Shown: in pieces, positions 1 through 11,200 of the stretch
How positions within the stretch are numbered: the first letter of the stretch is position 1
How the letters are laid out: every line of letters starts with the position of its first letter
Assembly (NCBI GenBank): GCA_017999985.1
Contig: JAGNKU010000008.1
Span: forward strand, 124,001-188,000
Reading direction: 5' to 3'
Length of the DNA stretch: 64,000 bases
Origin: Phycisphaerae bacterium
GTDB taxonomy: Bacteria > Planctomycetota > Phycisphaerae > UBA1845 > Fen-1342
Made by a program: the position numbers and the translations under genes
The notes under the pieces: model-generated
Seen by the model: only the letters and a program-made list of their open reading frames with translations
The model's database searches: none
Told to the model about the DNA's origin: nothing

Positions 1-2813
1 GCCGGCTGGCCGGCGGCGAATTCGACGCGGCGGCGCGGGTACTCGATGAAATGCTGACGGCGCGGCCGAGTCATGCGCTGGCGGCCGACGCGCTGGCGCT
101 GCTGGTGGAGGCGTTGTATCGCGCCGACAAGTTCCAGGCGGTGGAGCAGAAAGCGGCCGTGTTCATCGAGCGTTGGCCGACGCATGCGGCGCACGAGCGC
201 GTCATGCTGTTTCGGGCGCTGGCGCTGATGGGGCGGAGCGAGTGGGCGTCGGCGGCTGAGCGGCTTACGGAATTGCTGCGCGCCGCGCCGGCGGGACCGC
301 TGGCCGAGCAGGCGGAACTGCGGCTGGCACAATGCCATGAACGGCGTGGCGCAGACGACGAGGCGGGGCGGGCCTATCAAGTCGTGCTGCAGCGCGAGAA
401 GGGGCAGTATGCGCCGGATGCGCACCTTGCGCTGGCCGGGATCGCGCTGCGCAAGAACAGCCCGCGGGACGCCGTGCCGCTGCTGGAGCGCCTGCTCAAG
501 GACGTGCCGGAGAGTCCGCTGCGCTGTGCGGCCGTCATCCTGCGAGCGCGGGCCGCACTGGCGTTGGAGCAGCCACAAGACGCACTGGCGGTGCTGAAGG
601 ACGTTGGGGCGCGCTGCGCAGAGTCCGCTGACCAGGTGGCGTACTGGCTGGCCAAGGCGGAGCTGCGCTCGGGTGCGGCGGCTGCTGCGGCGCAGCGGTT
701 GGCGGAGGCGCTGGAGAAGCATCCGCAGAGCCCACTCGTCGCGGAGATGCGGTACGACCGGGCCGCGGCACTGGCGCAGCTGGGCGACGATGCGGCGGCC
801 GCCCGCGCGATCGAGGAGTTCCTCGCACAACACGCGCAACATGGGTTGACGCCCGAAGCACTGTACTTGCTCGCGACGCTGGAGTGCCGGCAAGAGCGCT
901 ACGCGCCGAGTGCCGCGTTGGCGCGGTCGCTGCTGGAGCGTTTTCCGAAGCATCCGCGAACTGCCGCTGCGGAGTTTCTCGTAGCGGAAAGCCTGCTGCT
1001 TGGCAAACACGATGCGGAGGCCGCGACGGCGTACCAGCGATTTCTGGAAGGGCATCCAGATGATCCGCAGGCGCCAGCGGCGACGTTCCGGCTGGGCACC
1101 GTGCTGTATCGGCTGGGGCGCTTCGAGGACGCCGTGGCACCGCTGACGCGCGCGGCAGAGCAAATCGGACAGCATCCGGAGTTTCGCGACAGCCTGCTGC
1201 TGCTCGGCGACGGTTGTCTGCAACGCGGCGAGTGGAAGACCGCGGAGACGTGGCTCGCGAAATACCTGGCGACGCCGGACGCACCGGCGGCAGATGAGGC
1301 GCTGCTCAAGCTGGGCCTGGCGCGTGCGCGGCAGGGGTCGTCGGAGGCGGCGCTGGGGACGTTCGACGAACTGCTGGCGAAGCACACGGAGAGCGGGTAC
1401 CGGGTGCAGGCCCTGTTCGAGCGCGGGCAGGCGTTGCTGGCGCTGGGACGCGCGGACGAGGCAGCGACGGCATTCGAGCGCGTGCTGGCCGACGACGCGG
1501 CCGGCGATTTCAAGCCCTATGCGCTGTCGCACTTGGGCGCGATCGCGTTGCAGCGGAAGGACTTCACGGCGGCGGCGGAACGTTTCGCGGGTGCGGCTGG
1601 CAGAGCACCGAACGATGACGCCGCCGCCGCCGCACTGCTGCAGCAGGGGCAGGCGCTGTTGGCGGCCGAGCAGTACGCGGACGCGGAGGCGGCGCTGGCG
1701 GCGGTTGTACAGCGCTTCCCCGCGAACGACCGGGTGGGCGTGGCCCGCGCGCAGCTCGCCCTGGCGCTGGCGCGCCAGGACAAGCCGGCCGCGGCGTTGA
1801 GGCTGATCGAGCAGGTGGAGCAGAGCGGTGGGGCATCGGACGAGTCATTAAAAAGTGGTCTGCAATATGAGAAAGCCTGGTGCCAGCGCAAGCTGGGGCA
1901 GACGGATGCGGCGGCGATGACGTACCGGGCGCTGCTGAAGGACGGTGGTGGGTCACAGCGGGTCTATGCGGCGTTGGAATTGGCCGAATTGCTCGCGGGG
2001 CAGGGGCAATGTGAGGAGGCGTTGAAGCTGCTGCAGCCGGTGCGGGCGACGGCGAGTGATTTCGGTGCGCTAAATGCGGATGCGCAGGCGCGGGCCCTGT
2101 ACCGGATCGGCACGTGTGCGTTTGAAGCCGGCCGCAATGAGGAGGTGCTCGCGGCATTGGAGGAGATGCTGAAGGGCGCACCGCAGCATGCCTTGGCCGG
2201 CTCGGCGGAGTTCTTCTGCGGAGAGGTCTGCTTCAAGCTCAATCGGCTTCCAGCGGCAGTCGAGCACCTGACGCGCGTCGTAGAGGGGCACCAGAAGGAC
2301 GACGTGTACGGGCCGAGCCTGCTGCGCCTGGGGGAATGCCTGGCAGGCCTGCAGCGTTGGCAGCGCAGCGAAGAAGTCTTCACTCAACACTTGCGCGAGT
2401 TCCCCGCGGATTCGCAGTGGTACCAGGCGCAGTTTGGCGTGGCATGGGCGCGGGAGAACCTCGGCCGGCATGACGAGGCGCTCGCGGCGTACCGCCCGAT
2501 CGTCGAGCGGCACAAGGGGCCGACCGCGGCCCGTGCGCAATTTCAGATCGGCGAATGTCTGTACGCGCAGAAGAAGTTCCAGGAGGCCGTCACGGAATTC
2601 CTGAAGGTGGACATTCTCTATGGCTATGCCGAGTGGAGCGCGGCCGCGTTGTACGAGGCCGGGCGCTGCCTGGAGGAATTGGGGCAAGTCGCGACAGCCC
2701 GCCAGCAGTTCACGGCCGTCCGTGAGAAATACGGTGCGACGCGCTGGGCCGAACTGGCGGCGCAGCGCCTGGCCGCGAGTACGCCGACGGGTTTACCGGG
2801 CCGCGGCCGTTGA
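1..2813 (+). CDS. Long TPR-repeat protein, 5' end outside window
   Basis: The reading frame is open from the first bases, and TPR-like sequence continues upstream of the first ATG (51), so the true start lies outside the window. About 936 residues are visible. They form a continuous series of roughly 34-residue alpha-helical repeats of TPR/BamD/YbgF type, rich in alanine and leucine with recurring L..G...A motifs. No catalytic motif is seen. An ExbB and an ExbD gene follow within 35 and 8 bases, so it probably acts as a periplasmic or envelope scaffold for that motor, as YbgF does for Tol-Pal. The scaffold role is inferred from context. Repeat type is clear; exact family is not. Confidence 0.85.
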   Translation, partial: RLAGGEFDAAARVLDEMLTARPSHALAADALALLVEALYRADKFQAVEQKAAVFIERWPTHAAHERVMLFRALALMGRSEWASAAERLTELLRAAPAGPLAEQAELRLAQCHERRGADDEAGRAYQVVLQREKGQYAPDAHLALAGIALRKNSPRDAVPLLERLLKDVPESPLRCAAVILRARAALALEQPQDALAVLKDVGARCAESADQVAYWLAKAELRSGAAAAAAQRLAEALEKHPQSPLVAEMRYDRAAALAQLGDDAAAARAIEEFLAQHAQHGLTPEALYLLATLECRQERYAPSAALARSLLERFPKHPRTAAAEFLVAESLLLGKHDAEAATAYQRFLEGHPDDPQAPAATFRLGTVLYRLGRFEDAVAPLTRAAEQIGQHPEFRDSLLLLGDGCLQRGEWKTAETWLAKYLATPDAPAADEALLKLGLARARQGSSEAALGTFDELLAKHTESGYRVQALFERGQALLALGRADEAATAFERVLADDAAGDFKPYALSHLGAIALQRKDFTAAAERFAGAAGRAPNDDAAAAALLQQGQALLAAEQYADAEAALAAVVQRFPANDRVGVARAQLALALARQDKPAAALRLIEQVEQSGGASDESLKSGLQYEKAWCQRKLGQTDAAAMTYRALLKDGGGSQRVYAALELAELLAGQGQCEEALKLLQPVRATASDFGALNADAQARALYRIGTCAFEAGRNEEVLAALEEMLKGAPQHALAGSAEFFCGEVCFKLNRLPAAVEHLTRVVEGHQKDDVYGPSLLRLGECLAGLQRWQRSEEVFTQHLREFPADSQWYQAQFGVAWARENLGRHDEALAAYRPIVERHKGPTAARAQFQIGECLYAQKKFQEAVTEFLKVDILYGYAEWSAAALYEAGRCLEELGQVATARQQFTAVREKYGATRWAELAAQRLAASTPTGLPGRGR

Positions 2814-2846
2814 TGCCTTGCGCGGCCGCAAGACAGTGGAGTCGTC

Positions 2847-3623
2847 ATGTTGAGCCTGCTGAGTTTTGCATTGTTGGCCCAGGCGCCAGCCGCCGGCACG
2901 GGTGGGGCCACGATCGAGTCGATGTGGGACTTCGTCGTCAAGGGCGGCGTGCTGATGATCCCGATCGGCCTGTGCTCGCTGCTGGCGCTGGCGATCATCG
3001 TCGAGCGGGCCATGAGCCTGCGCCGCCGCAACATCATTCCGCCAGGCTTTCGGGCGGGGGTGGCGGCAGCATTCGGGCCGCATCGGAACGTGGCTGGTGC
3101 GCTGGAGTATTGCCGGTGTGCGAACGCGCCGGTGGGCGACATTGTCGCGGCGGCGCTCGCGCGCCTGCATGAGCCGATGGAGCTGCTCGAACGGCACATC
3201 GAGCAGGCGGGTGAGCGCGCGGTGGCGAAGCTGCGGAAGTACCTGCGGGCACTGACCGTGATTGCGTCGATCGCGCCGCTGCTGGGACTGCTCGGGACGA
3301 TCTTCGGCATGATTACGGCGTTTCAGACGGTGGCGGCAGCGGCCGAGGCGCTGGGGCGCACCGAGCTGCTGGCGCAGGGGATTTACGAAGCGCTGATCAC
3401 GACGGCGGCGGGGTTGATTGTCGCCATCCCGGTGATTGTTGCGTACCACGCGCTGGCGGCGAAGATCGATCGGCTGATCGGCGAGATCGATGCGCTGACC
3501 ATCGAGTTCATCGAGGGCACAGTGCTGACTGGCGGCAGCGCGGTCGAGTCGCGGCCGAGTCTGCGGGTCGAGCCGGCGGCCGATGTGCAGGAGACTGAAG
3601 CGCTCCCGGCTGGCGCCTTGTGA
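2847..3623 (+). CDS. MotA/TolQ/ExbB proton-channel family protein
   Basis: A 258-residue inner-membrane protein of the MotA/TolQ/ExbB family, which forms the pentameric proton channel that energizes envelope machines. A hydrophobic segment lies near residues 33-52, and two more near 133-155 and 178-200. The conserved stretch IAPLLGLLGTIFGMITAF is the family signature around the second membrane helix. It lies 33 bases after the TPR gene, and the ExbD gene starts 7 bases after its stop, so the three are almost certainly one operon. The substrate or outer-membrane partner cannot be read from the sequence. Confidence 0.93.
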   Translation: MLSLLSFALLAQAPAAGTGGATIESMWDFVVKGGVLMIPIGLCSLLALAIIVERAMSLRRRNIIPPGFRAGVAAAFGPHRNVAGALEYCRCANAPVGDIVAAALARLHEPMELLERHIEQAGERAVAKLRKYLRALTVIASIAPLLGLLGTIFGMITAFQTVAAAAEALGRTELLAQGIYEALITTAAGLIVAIPVIVAYHALAAKIDRLIGEIDALTIEFIEGTVLTGGSAVESRPSLRVEPAADVQETEALPAGAL

Positions 3624-3630
3624 GGTTGGC

Positions 3631-4041
3631 ATGTTGATTCGATCCGCGGAAGCGAACGGGGGGCCGGCGCTCGACATGATGCCCATGATCGACATGGTCT
3701 TCAACCTGCTCATTTTCTTCCTTGTGGCGACGACGTTTCACCAGGTCGAGCGCGAGATGCAGATCGCGCTGCCGATCGCGCAAGCCGGCGGGCCGGTCAG
3801 TGCCGTGCTGCGCGAGCTGGTGATCAACGTGGACCAGGAGGGGACGATCTTCGTGGCGGGCCGGCGGACGAGCGCGGAGGACCTGCACACGGTTGTGAAG
3901 GACGCCGTCGCGGCGAATCGCGAGCAGAAGGTCACGGTGCGTGGAGATCGGCACGCGGCGTATGGGCGCGTGGTCGCGGTGCTGGACATCTGCAAGCAGG
4001 CGGGGATTCAAGAGCCATACCTTGATACGGTTCTGGAATAG
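3631..4041 (+). CDS. ExbD/TolR family protein
   Basis: A 136-residue protein with one N-terminal membrane helix containing MIDMVFNLLIFFLV. The aspartate is the expected proton-carrying residue of ExbD/TolR. A periplasmic alpha/beta domain follows (about residues 55-136). The start at 3631 has GAGG five bases upstream and follows the ExbB stop closely. It should work with the ExbB protein as stator or motor. The next gene starts 13 bases downstream and is probably in the same operon. Confidence 0.92.
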   Translation: MLIRSAEANGGPALDMMPMIDMVFNLLIFFLVATTFHQVEREMQIALPIAQAGGPVSAVLRELVINVDQEGTIFVAGRRTSAEDLHTVVKDAVAANREQKVTVRGDRHAAYGRVVAVLDICKQAGIQEPYLDTVLE

Positions 4042-4054
4042 GACGCGGAGGAGC

Positions 4055-7000
4055 GTGGGAGCGGGCGCGGACGGCCCGGCGCATGTCGGGCCGCGCGGCG
4101 GGTCGTCCGCGGGGGTGCTGATCGGCGGCGGAGTCGTGGTGCTGATCGCCATCGCAGCCGGGGCGTGGTGGCTGGCGCGGCCGACGACGCGGGCCTTCTA
4201 TTCCGATGGCGTTACGATTCGTGAGACGGTACGGGGTGCGACAAAGCGCGACGTGCTCTGGCAACCGCCGATGAAGCTAGCGGCGGTGATCAACACGACC
4301 GCCGAAGACTATGAGCCGCGCCTGAGCTGGGACGAGAACACGCTGTATCTCGTGCGCGGCAAGCCGGGCGAGAACGCGGACATCTACATCGCGACGCGGA
4401 CGCCCGGTGGTTTCGGCGAGCCGACACGGCTGGACGGCGTCTGCAGCGAGTACGACGATCTCGGGCCGGAGCCATCGCGAGATGGGCGGGCACTGTACTT
4501 CTACAGCAATCGACCGGGCGGGAGCGGTGGATACGACATCTGGGTGACGCGGTGTGTCGATGGAGCGTGGCAGTCGCCGACGAACCTGGGTCCGCGGGTC
4601 AACAGTGAATACAACGACTATGGGCCGGCCCTGACGCCCGACGGCGCGACGTTGTACTTCGCGTCGAACCGACCCGATCCGCGCGATACGCGCCAGCCGG
4701 ATCCGGATGCCTGGCCGGCGACGGTGCGCGAGGACCTGTATCGCCGGACGTACGATCTCTATAGCTGCCCGATGACGGATGCCGGGCCGGGGCCGGCGAT
4801 GGCGCTCAATAGGCTGAACACGCCGTTCAACGAAGGCGCGCCGTGCGTGGCGCCGGGCGGGGATTTCGTGTATTTCGCGTCGGATCGGCCGGGTGGGCGC
4901 GGGGGGTTTGACCTGTACCGCGCGCGGCTCGTGGGTGGGGTGTTAAGGGCGCCGGAGAATCTGGGTCCGGCGCTCAACACGGCGGCGAATGAGCTTGATC
5001 CCGGGCTGGCGGCGCTGGGTTTTGGCTTGTACTTCAGTTCGGACCGACCGCCGCAGCGCGTCGAACCCGCGCGCCCTAATGCGTACGACTTGTACTATTC
5101 CGCGTCGCGCGATGTATTTGTGGAGACGGAGACGACGCCGGCACGCGGGATCGACTGGGCGGCCCTCTGGAGTGCGATCGGACCGAACCTGCTGTGGGCG
5201 CTGCTCGCCCTGCTGCTCCTGCTGTTGCCATTGGCGCTCTGGCGCGATGCGCGGCGGCGCCGGGTGAGCCTGCTCACGCGTTGCCTGTTGGCGTCGCTGG
5301 CGGTGCACGCGGGTCTGCTGCTGGCGCTGAGTTTCTGGCAGGTGACCGCGGCCGTGGTGGACGTGGTTCGTGGGCGCGGCGCGATTCGGGTGGCGTTGTC
5401 GCCGGTAGGGGGTGATTCCCTGGCGGAGCAGATTCGCGGGGCGCTTACCGATCTGACGATGCCACAGTTCGCCGCTGCGGCGGAGCGACCGGCGGAGCCC
5501 GGGATTATTGTCACGCCGTCATATGACCCGGCGCAACTGGACACGGCGCGGAGCGCGGTCACATTCATGCCGCAGCCGAATGAGATCCGGGATGTGCGCA
5601 TGGCGTCCACGGACACCGTACCGGTGTCCGTGCCACGCGCTGCGCCGCAGACGCCGGCGGCCAGATCTCTGGACGTGGCGTTGCCGGGCGACGTGTCGGT
5701 CGAGCATGCCGCCGAGCCGGCGATCGACGTTCGTGCGGCACCGGTGGACAACGACCAGCTCCAGGACGGGCCGCCGCTGGCAGTTTCGCCGGTCGATTCG
5801 GCGGTGCAGCTTGCCGTGCCGAGCGCCCACGTCTCGGAGCAGACCAGTCTCCCGATTACCCCGAGCAGTGTTCGGGATACCGGTGTTGAAGTTGCGATTC
5901 GGCCACTTGCCATGCCGCCGCCGCCACCTGCAATGACGGCGCTGGACGGGCTACGTGTTCCGGACATTGCTGACGCAGGCACCGGGGTGCGCATTGCGGA
6001 CCGTGAACCGCAGCTCCGCACGCCGGCAGTCACTGCGGTACCCACGGCCTCGCGTGCGCCGCCGGTCGTGGACTTGTCGACGCTCGTGCCGCCGAGCGTG
6101 GCCGTTGCCACGACGCAGCCGCCGCGAAGCACGGCGCAGGACACGCGCCTGGCTGCTGATTTGTCGAGCTTGCCGGCCGTGTCCACAACAACACGGTTGA
6201 TAACCCCGGCTGAATTGCCGCGCCTGCCCGCGGGTGTTGCCGCCGTGCCTGCCTTGCGGCTGCCGGACGAGGTTGCAGCGCCGGCCAGCGCGGGTGAGTC
6301 GGCGGCGTCGGCGATCGACGCAGCGCTAACCTGGCTTGCGGCGCACCAGAGTCCCGACGGACACTGGGATGGGGCCTCGTTCGACGCGGAGTGCGGCGGC
6401 TGCAGCGGTATGACCGCGCACCCGATGAACGTCACGCTCACGGGTTTGAGCACGCTGGCGTTTCTCGGCGCGGGGCACACGCACCTCAGCGACGGTCCGC
6501 ACCGGGACACTGTGCAGCATGCCGTCGCGTGGCTGCGGGCGGGGCAGCGACCCGATGGCGACCTGCGCGGTTCGGAGACCATGTACAGTCACGCCATCGC
6601 GACGATGGCGCTGGCCGAAGCCCTGGCTGCTACGGGCGACGGGGAGCTGAAGGACGTAGTCGGCCGCGCGATGCAAGTCATCATCCACACGCCCGCGCTG
6701 CGCACCGCTCCTGCCGCGTCCGACCAGGCCGCAGGTGATACCGCCATCATCGGCTGGCAGGTTATGGCCTTGCACAGCGCGCAACTCGCGGGGCTAGACG
6801 TGCCGCCGGAGCCGTTGGCGCTCGCCCGGCGTTGGCTGGCGCGCGTCGAGGATGCGACGACACCGGGCGTATATGCGTTTCAACCTGGCTATCCGCCGTC
6901 GCCGGAGATGACAGCCGAGGGGCTTTTCATTCAGCTTGCGCTGGGCACGCCGCGGGATGATCCGCGGACGCGCGGCGCGCTGGCGTTTCTGCGGGACTAT

Positions 7001-7942
7001 CCGCCGACGTGGGAGCCGGAGCCGAACGCTTACTACTGGCATTTCGCGACGCTGGCTCTGTTTCACGTGCAGGGCGAGCCGTGGGTGCGCTGGCACGAGG
7101 CGCTGACGGCGGAGCTGCTGCGTCACCAGGAGCGCCGCGGCAAGCCGGCGGGGAGCTGGCCGCCGGACGGGAAACAGGCGGCGGTGGGAGGGCGGGTGTA
7201 CCAGACGGCGTTATGCACGCTGCTGCTGGAAGCGAGCGGAACGCTCTTGCCGATGCTAGCGGCGGGGCGCGCGGACGACTCGAGCGGTGGTTTGCGCGGG
7301 CGCGTGACCAGCGCGGCGACGGGCGCGCCGCTGGCCGGGGCACTGGTGCGGGCGGACCTGGCGGACGGCATTCCGGTGGCGGCGTACACGGGCCCGGACG
7401 GCCGGTACGAGCTGTTTTTCCCGGAGATGCCGGCGCACTTCGCGCTGACGGCGTCGCATCCCGAGGCGCTGCCGAAGACGGAGAATGTGGCGTCGGCGGC
7501 GCTGCGGGCCGGCGACATGGTGCTCGATTTCGCGCTGGAGCCGCGGGCCCGCGACCGGATCGTGCTTGAGCCGGTGCCGGACGTGCATCACCTGGGAAAT
7601 GACCTGTTCGAGGGGCGCATCAACAGCCAGTTCCAGAAGCCGAGCGAAGGGCGGCGCTTTGAAGTGACCTTCGAGATTCCCGGCGACGCGGCACTGCGCC
7701 GCGCCCGGCTGACGATGATGACGCGCGGCGTGCAGTGTGCGCATCCGATCCGGATCAACGGCACCGAGGTGGCGCGGCTTGGCAACTCACCGGCGAATGG
7801 CAGCTTCGGACGGTTTGCCGCGGTTTTCGACGCGGCCGTGCTCCATGTCGGCGTGAATACGTTGGAGCTGCGCAGCACAACTTGTGCCGGCGATCTCGAC
7901 GACTTTGAGTTCGTGAACGTGCAGATCCAGCTTGAACCGTAG
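4055..7942 (+). CDS. Membrane protein fusing PD40 propeller, toroid and CarboxypepD-like domains
   Basis: About 1295 residues from a GTG start preceded by GGAGGA; an earlier in-frame start would overlap ExbD. Order of parts: membrane helix (about 22-44); five PD40/TolB-like propeller repeats (about 65-350) with motifs such as LYFYSNRPGGSGGYDIW; two hydrophobic segments (about 372-397 and 407-435); a Pro/Ala/Thr-rich linker; an alpha-alpha toroid of the squalene-cyclase/prenyltransferase type (about 750-1065, ALTWLAAHQSPDGHWD); a carboxypeptidase-regulatory-like beta domain (about 1078-1168); and a C-terminal jelly-roll-like region. The last gene of the TPR-ExbB-ExbD operon, it may sense or handle an envelope polymer. 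The function is inferred and not established. Confidence 0.85.
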   Translation: MGAGADGPAHVGPRGGSSAGVLIGGGVVVLIAIAAGAWWLARPTTRAFYSDGVTIRETVRGATKRDVLWQPPMKLAAVINTTAEDYEPRLSWDENTLYLVRGKPGENADIYIATRTPGGFGEPTRLDGVCSEYDDLGPEPSRDGRALYFYSNRPGGSGGYDIWVTRCVDGAWQSPTNLGPRVNSEYNDYGPALTPDGATLYFASNRPDPRDTRQPDPDAWPATVREDLYRRTYDLYSCPMTDAGPGPAMALNRLNTPFNEGAPCVAPGGDFVYFASDRPGGRGGFDLYRARLVGGVLRAPENLGPALNTAANELDPGLAALGFGLYFSSDRPPQRVEPARPNAYDLYYSASRDVFVETETTPARGIDWAALWSAIGPNLLWALLALLLLLLPLALWRDARRRRVSLLTRCLLASLAVHAGLLLALSFWQVTAAVVDVVRGRGAIRVALSPVGGDSLAEQIRGALTDLTMPQFAAAAERPAEPGIIVTPSYDPAQLDTARSAVTFMPQPNEIRDVRMASTDTVPVSVPRAAPQTPAARSLDVALPGDVSVEHAAEPAIDVRAAPVDNDQLQDGPPLAVSPVDSAVQLAVPSAHVSEQTSLPITPSSVRDTGVEVAIRPLAMPPPPPAMTALDGLRVPDIADAGTGVRIADREPQLRTPAVTAVPTASRAPPVVDLSTLVPPSVAVATTQPPRSTAQDTRLAADLSSLPAVSTTTRLITPAELPRLPAGVAAVPALRLPDEVAAPASAGESAASAIDAALTWLAAHQSPDGHWDGASFDAECGGCSGMTAHPMNVTLTGLSTLAFLGAGHTHLSDGPHRDTVQHAVAWLRAGQRPDGDLRGSETMYSHAIATMALAEALAATGDGELKDVVGRAMQVIIHTPALRTAPAASDQAAGDTAIIGWQVMALHSAQLAGLDVPPEPLALARRWLARVEDATTPGVYAFQPGYPPSPEMTAEGLFIQLALGTPRDDPRTRGALAFLRDYPPTWEPEPNAYYWHFATLALFHVQGEPWVRWHEALTAELLRHQERRGKPAGSWPPDGKQAAVGGRVYQTALCTLLLEASGTLLPMLAAGRADDSSGGLRGRVTSAATGAPLAGALVRADLADGIPVAAYTGPDGRYELFFPEMPAHFALTASHPEALPKTENVASAALRAGDMVLDFALEPRARDRIVLEPVPDVHHLGNDLFEGRINSQFQKPSEGRRFEVTFEIPGDAALRRARLTMMTRGVQCAHPIRINGTEVARLGNSPANGSFGRFAAVFDAAVLHVGVNTLELRSTTCAGDLDDFEFVNVQIQLEP

Positions 7943-8051
7943 GTGCGGCATCGGCGTGTAGGGGGGCGCCTCCGGCGCGCCACGCTGCGTACCGCTTCGG
8001 TTCCTGGAGCGCGGACCGCCGTGCGTGGCGGAAACGCGCAGTTCTTGCGCG

Positions 8052-8080
8052 TTTTCTCCAGGGGCCCCGCCATTTATACT
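8052..8080 (+). promoter_or_regulatory. Candidate promoter for the hybrid histidine kinase
   Basis: TTTTCT, 17 bases, TATACT. It would start a transcript near 8087 with a leader of about 140 bases before the kinase ATG at 8228. The rest of the 7943-8227 gap shows no gene. Confidence 0.45.
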
Positions 8081-8227
8081 TATAGGATCACTGGGTGGCG
8101 CGCGGCAACGGAGGCTGCGCGGCGCCAAGGCATGTCGTGCGCGTGCCACGCGTCGTCTTGCAGCGCTAGTCGGCAGGGTGTTGATAGCGCTCGAGTTGTC
8201 GGCGCTGGTGTCGAGTGAGGTGTGATC

Positions 8228-11200
8228 ATGGAGCCCGATGGCAACATTCGGACTCACGCGCCCCCGGAATGCGCAAGCCGGTCCGCGACCCACGGCATGG
8301 AACCGTCGGGTCCGGGCGCGAGCTGGCAGCCGAGCGTGGAGCAGCTCCTCGCACTCGTGCCGCATCCCGTCTTCTGGAAAGACCGCGACGGCGTTTACCG
8401 CGGCTGCAACGACGCGTTTGCACGCGACGCCGGGCTACGCTGCGCCGCCGAGGTGGTCGGGAAGACCGACTTCGACCTGTGGCGGCCGCGGGTCGTGGCG
8501 GAGGGGTACCGGGCCGAAGATCGGGCGGTCATGGAAAGTCGCCAGCCACGCCGGGGGATCGTCGAGCGGCTGCAGCGGGTGGACGGGACCGAGCTGTGGG
8601 TCGAGACGACGAGAGTGCCGCTGCTAGATCCGGACGGGCAGCCCGGCGGCGTGCTCGGCTTCTACGAGGACATCACCGCGCGGAAGCAGGCCGAGGAGGC
8701 AGCCCAACAGGAACGGTATTTCTCGGAGTCGGCGCTGGAGGCCATGCCCGGTGTGTTCTTCGTGTTCGACGCGCAGGGCCGGATGTTGAAGTGGAACCGG
8801 AAGCTGGAGACGCTGACCGGGTACACGGCGGAAGAGATCGCCGAGCGCACAATCCTCGACCTACTGCATCCGGACTGCCGCGAACTGGTTACCCAGCGCG
8901 TGCAGGACGTCTTTTCGCAGGGTTGGGCGGTGGCGGAAGTGGTGGTCGTGTCCAAGGACGGATACGCCACCCCCTACTACTGCCACAGCCTGCGCACGAT
9001 CCGGGACGGCCGGCCGTGCGTGATGGGCATGGGGATTGACATCTCCGAGCGCAAGCGGGGGGAGGATCTCGTTCAGGGCCTCAATCGGCTGAAGGAGGAT
9101 TTGCTTGGTGAGGGCGACCTGAGTGCGAAGTTGCGGCATGTCACGGACGGCGTCGTCCGGCTCTTCGATGCCGACTTCGCGCGCATCTGGTTGAGTTTGC
9201 CCGGCGATCGATGCGCCACCGACTGTGTTCATGCCGGTGTTGCCGAGGGGCCGCACGTGTGCCGGCGGCGGGAGCGTTGTCTGCACCTGGTCGCGAGTTC
9301 CGGACGCTACACGCACCTGGATGGCGCGATGCATCGACGCGTTCCGTTTGGCTGTTACAAGATCGGCCGGATCGCGTCCGGCGACGAGCCGTCGTTCCTC
9401 ACCAACACGGTGGCGGAAGACCCGCGGGTTCATGATCGCGAGTGGGCCAGGCAGCTTGGGCTGGCGTCGTTCGCGGGCTACCGCCTGCTGTCGGCCGACC
9501 AGGAGCCGATCGGCGTGCTGGCGCTGTTCTCCCGTCATCCGCTCAGCGCGGAAGATGACCGCCTGCTCGCCTCGGTGGCCGCGACGGCCTCGCAAGTCAT
9601 CCTGGCTGCCCAGATCCAGGAGTCGTTGCGGGCCAGCGAGGAGCGCTGGCAGTTCGCGCTCGAGGGGGCCGGCGACGGCGTGTGGGACTGGAACCCACAG
9701 ACCGGCGCGATCATCTGCTCCCGGCAGTGGAAGGCGATGTTGGGTTATGCCGAGCACGAGATCAACGTGACGATGGCGTGGTGGGAGCAGGCCCTGCACC
9801 CGGACGACCGGGCGCGAGCCCTGGCCGACCTGCACAGGCACCTGTCCGGGCAGGCCACGACGTACATGAGCGAATACCGGATGCGCTGCAAGGACGGCAG
9901 TTGGAAGTGGATCCTGGACCGGGGCAAGGTGGTGAGCTACACGCCGGAGGGCCAGCCCCTGCGCGTCGTCGGCACGCACACCGACCTGACCGAGCGAAAG
10001 CGCGTCGAGGAAGCGCTGCAGCTGAACGAGTCGCGGCTGGAAGCGCTGCTCGAACTGAACCAGAAGACGGACGCCACGCTGGCGGACATTGCCGAATTCG
10101 CGATGGAACAGGCGGTGCGGCTCACGCGCAGCCGCCTGGGCTACATCGCCTTCGTCAACGAGGACGAAAGCGTCCTCACCATGTTCGCGTGGTCCAAGAC
10201 CGCCATGGCGGAGTGCGCGGTCCAGAACCGGCCGGTCGAATACCCGCTCCAGACGACCGGGCTGTGGGGTGAAGCCGTGCGCCAGCGCCGCTCCATCATC
10301 ACCAACAACTACGCGGCCCCCAGCCCGTGGAAGAAGGGTACGCCGGCGGGGCACGTGACCCTGCGCCGGCACATGAACGTACCGGTCTTCGACGGGGAGC
10401 GCATCGTCATCGTAGCCGGGGTGGGCAACAAGGACACGGACTACGACGAATCCGACGTGCGGCAACTGACGCTGCTGATGAGCGGCATGTGGCGCAGCGT
10501 ACAGCGCACGCGGGCGGAGGAGGAGTCGCGCGCCAGCGAAGCGCGGTTCCGTTCGCTGTACGCCAGCATGGCGGAGGGCGTGGCCCTGCACGAATTGGTT
10601 CGCAACGAGCACGGGATTCCGGTTGACTACCGCTTGCTCGAAGTGAACCCGCGCTACGAGCAGGTCACCGGGCTTTCGGCTGAGCGCGTGGTCGGAAAGC
10701 TGGCGCGGGAAGCCTACGGGACGCCGGAGCCGCCGTACCTGCGCGAGTTCGCGGGCGCGGTCGAGGCGCGCCAGCCGGCCGGTCTCGAGACGTATTTCGC
10801 GTCGCTGGCGAGGCACTTTGCGATTTCCATCGCGCCCCTCGAGGGGGATCGTTTTGCGACGATCTTCTTCGACATCACGGAGCGCAAGCAGGCCGAGGAG
10901 CAGCAGCGCCGCCGCGAGGCCGAGCTGCGCCGGCAGACCGAGGTGCTGCTGCGACTGATGATGGACGGCGCGCTGTTTGGCGGCGAGCTCGCGGCGGCGC
11001 TGGCCGAGATCACGGCGGCCGGCGCGGAGCTGCTCCAGACGGAGCGCGTCAGCGTGTGGTGGTACGAAGACGAGTACCGGACGATCCGCTGCGTGGACGC
11101 GTTTCAGCGCCGCAGCGGCCAGCATGCCCGCGGCGAGACGCTGCGCAGCGCGGATTTCCCGACGTACACGGCCAGCCACCGCAAGGGCCAGGTGATCGCG

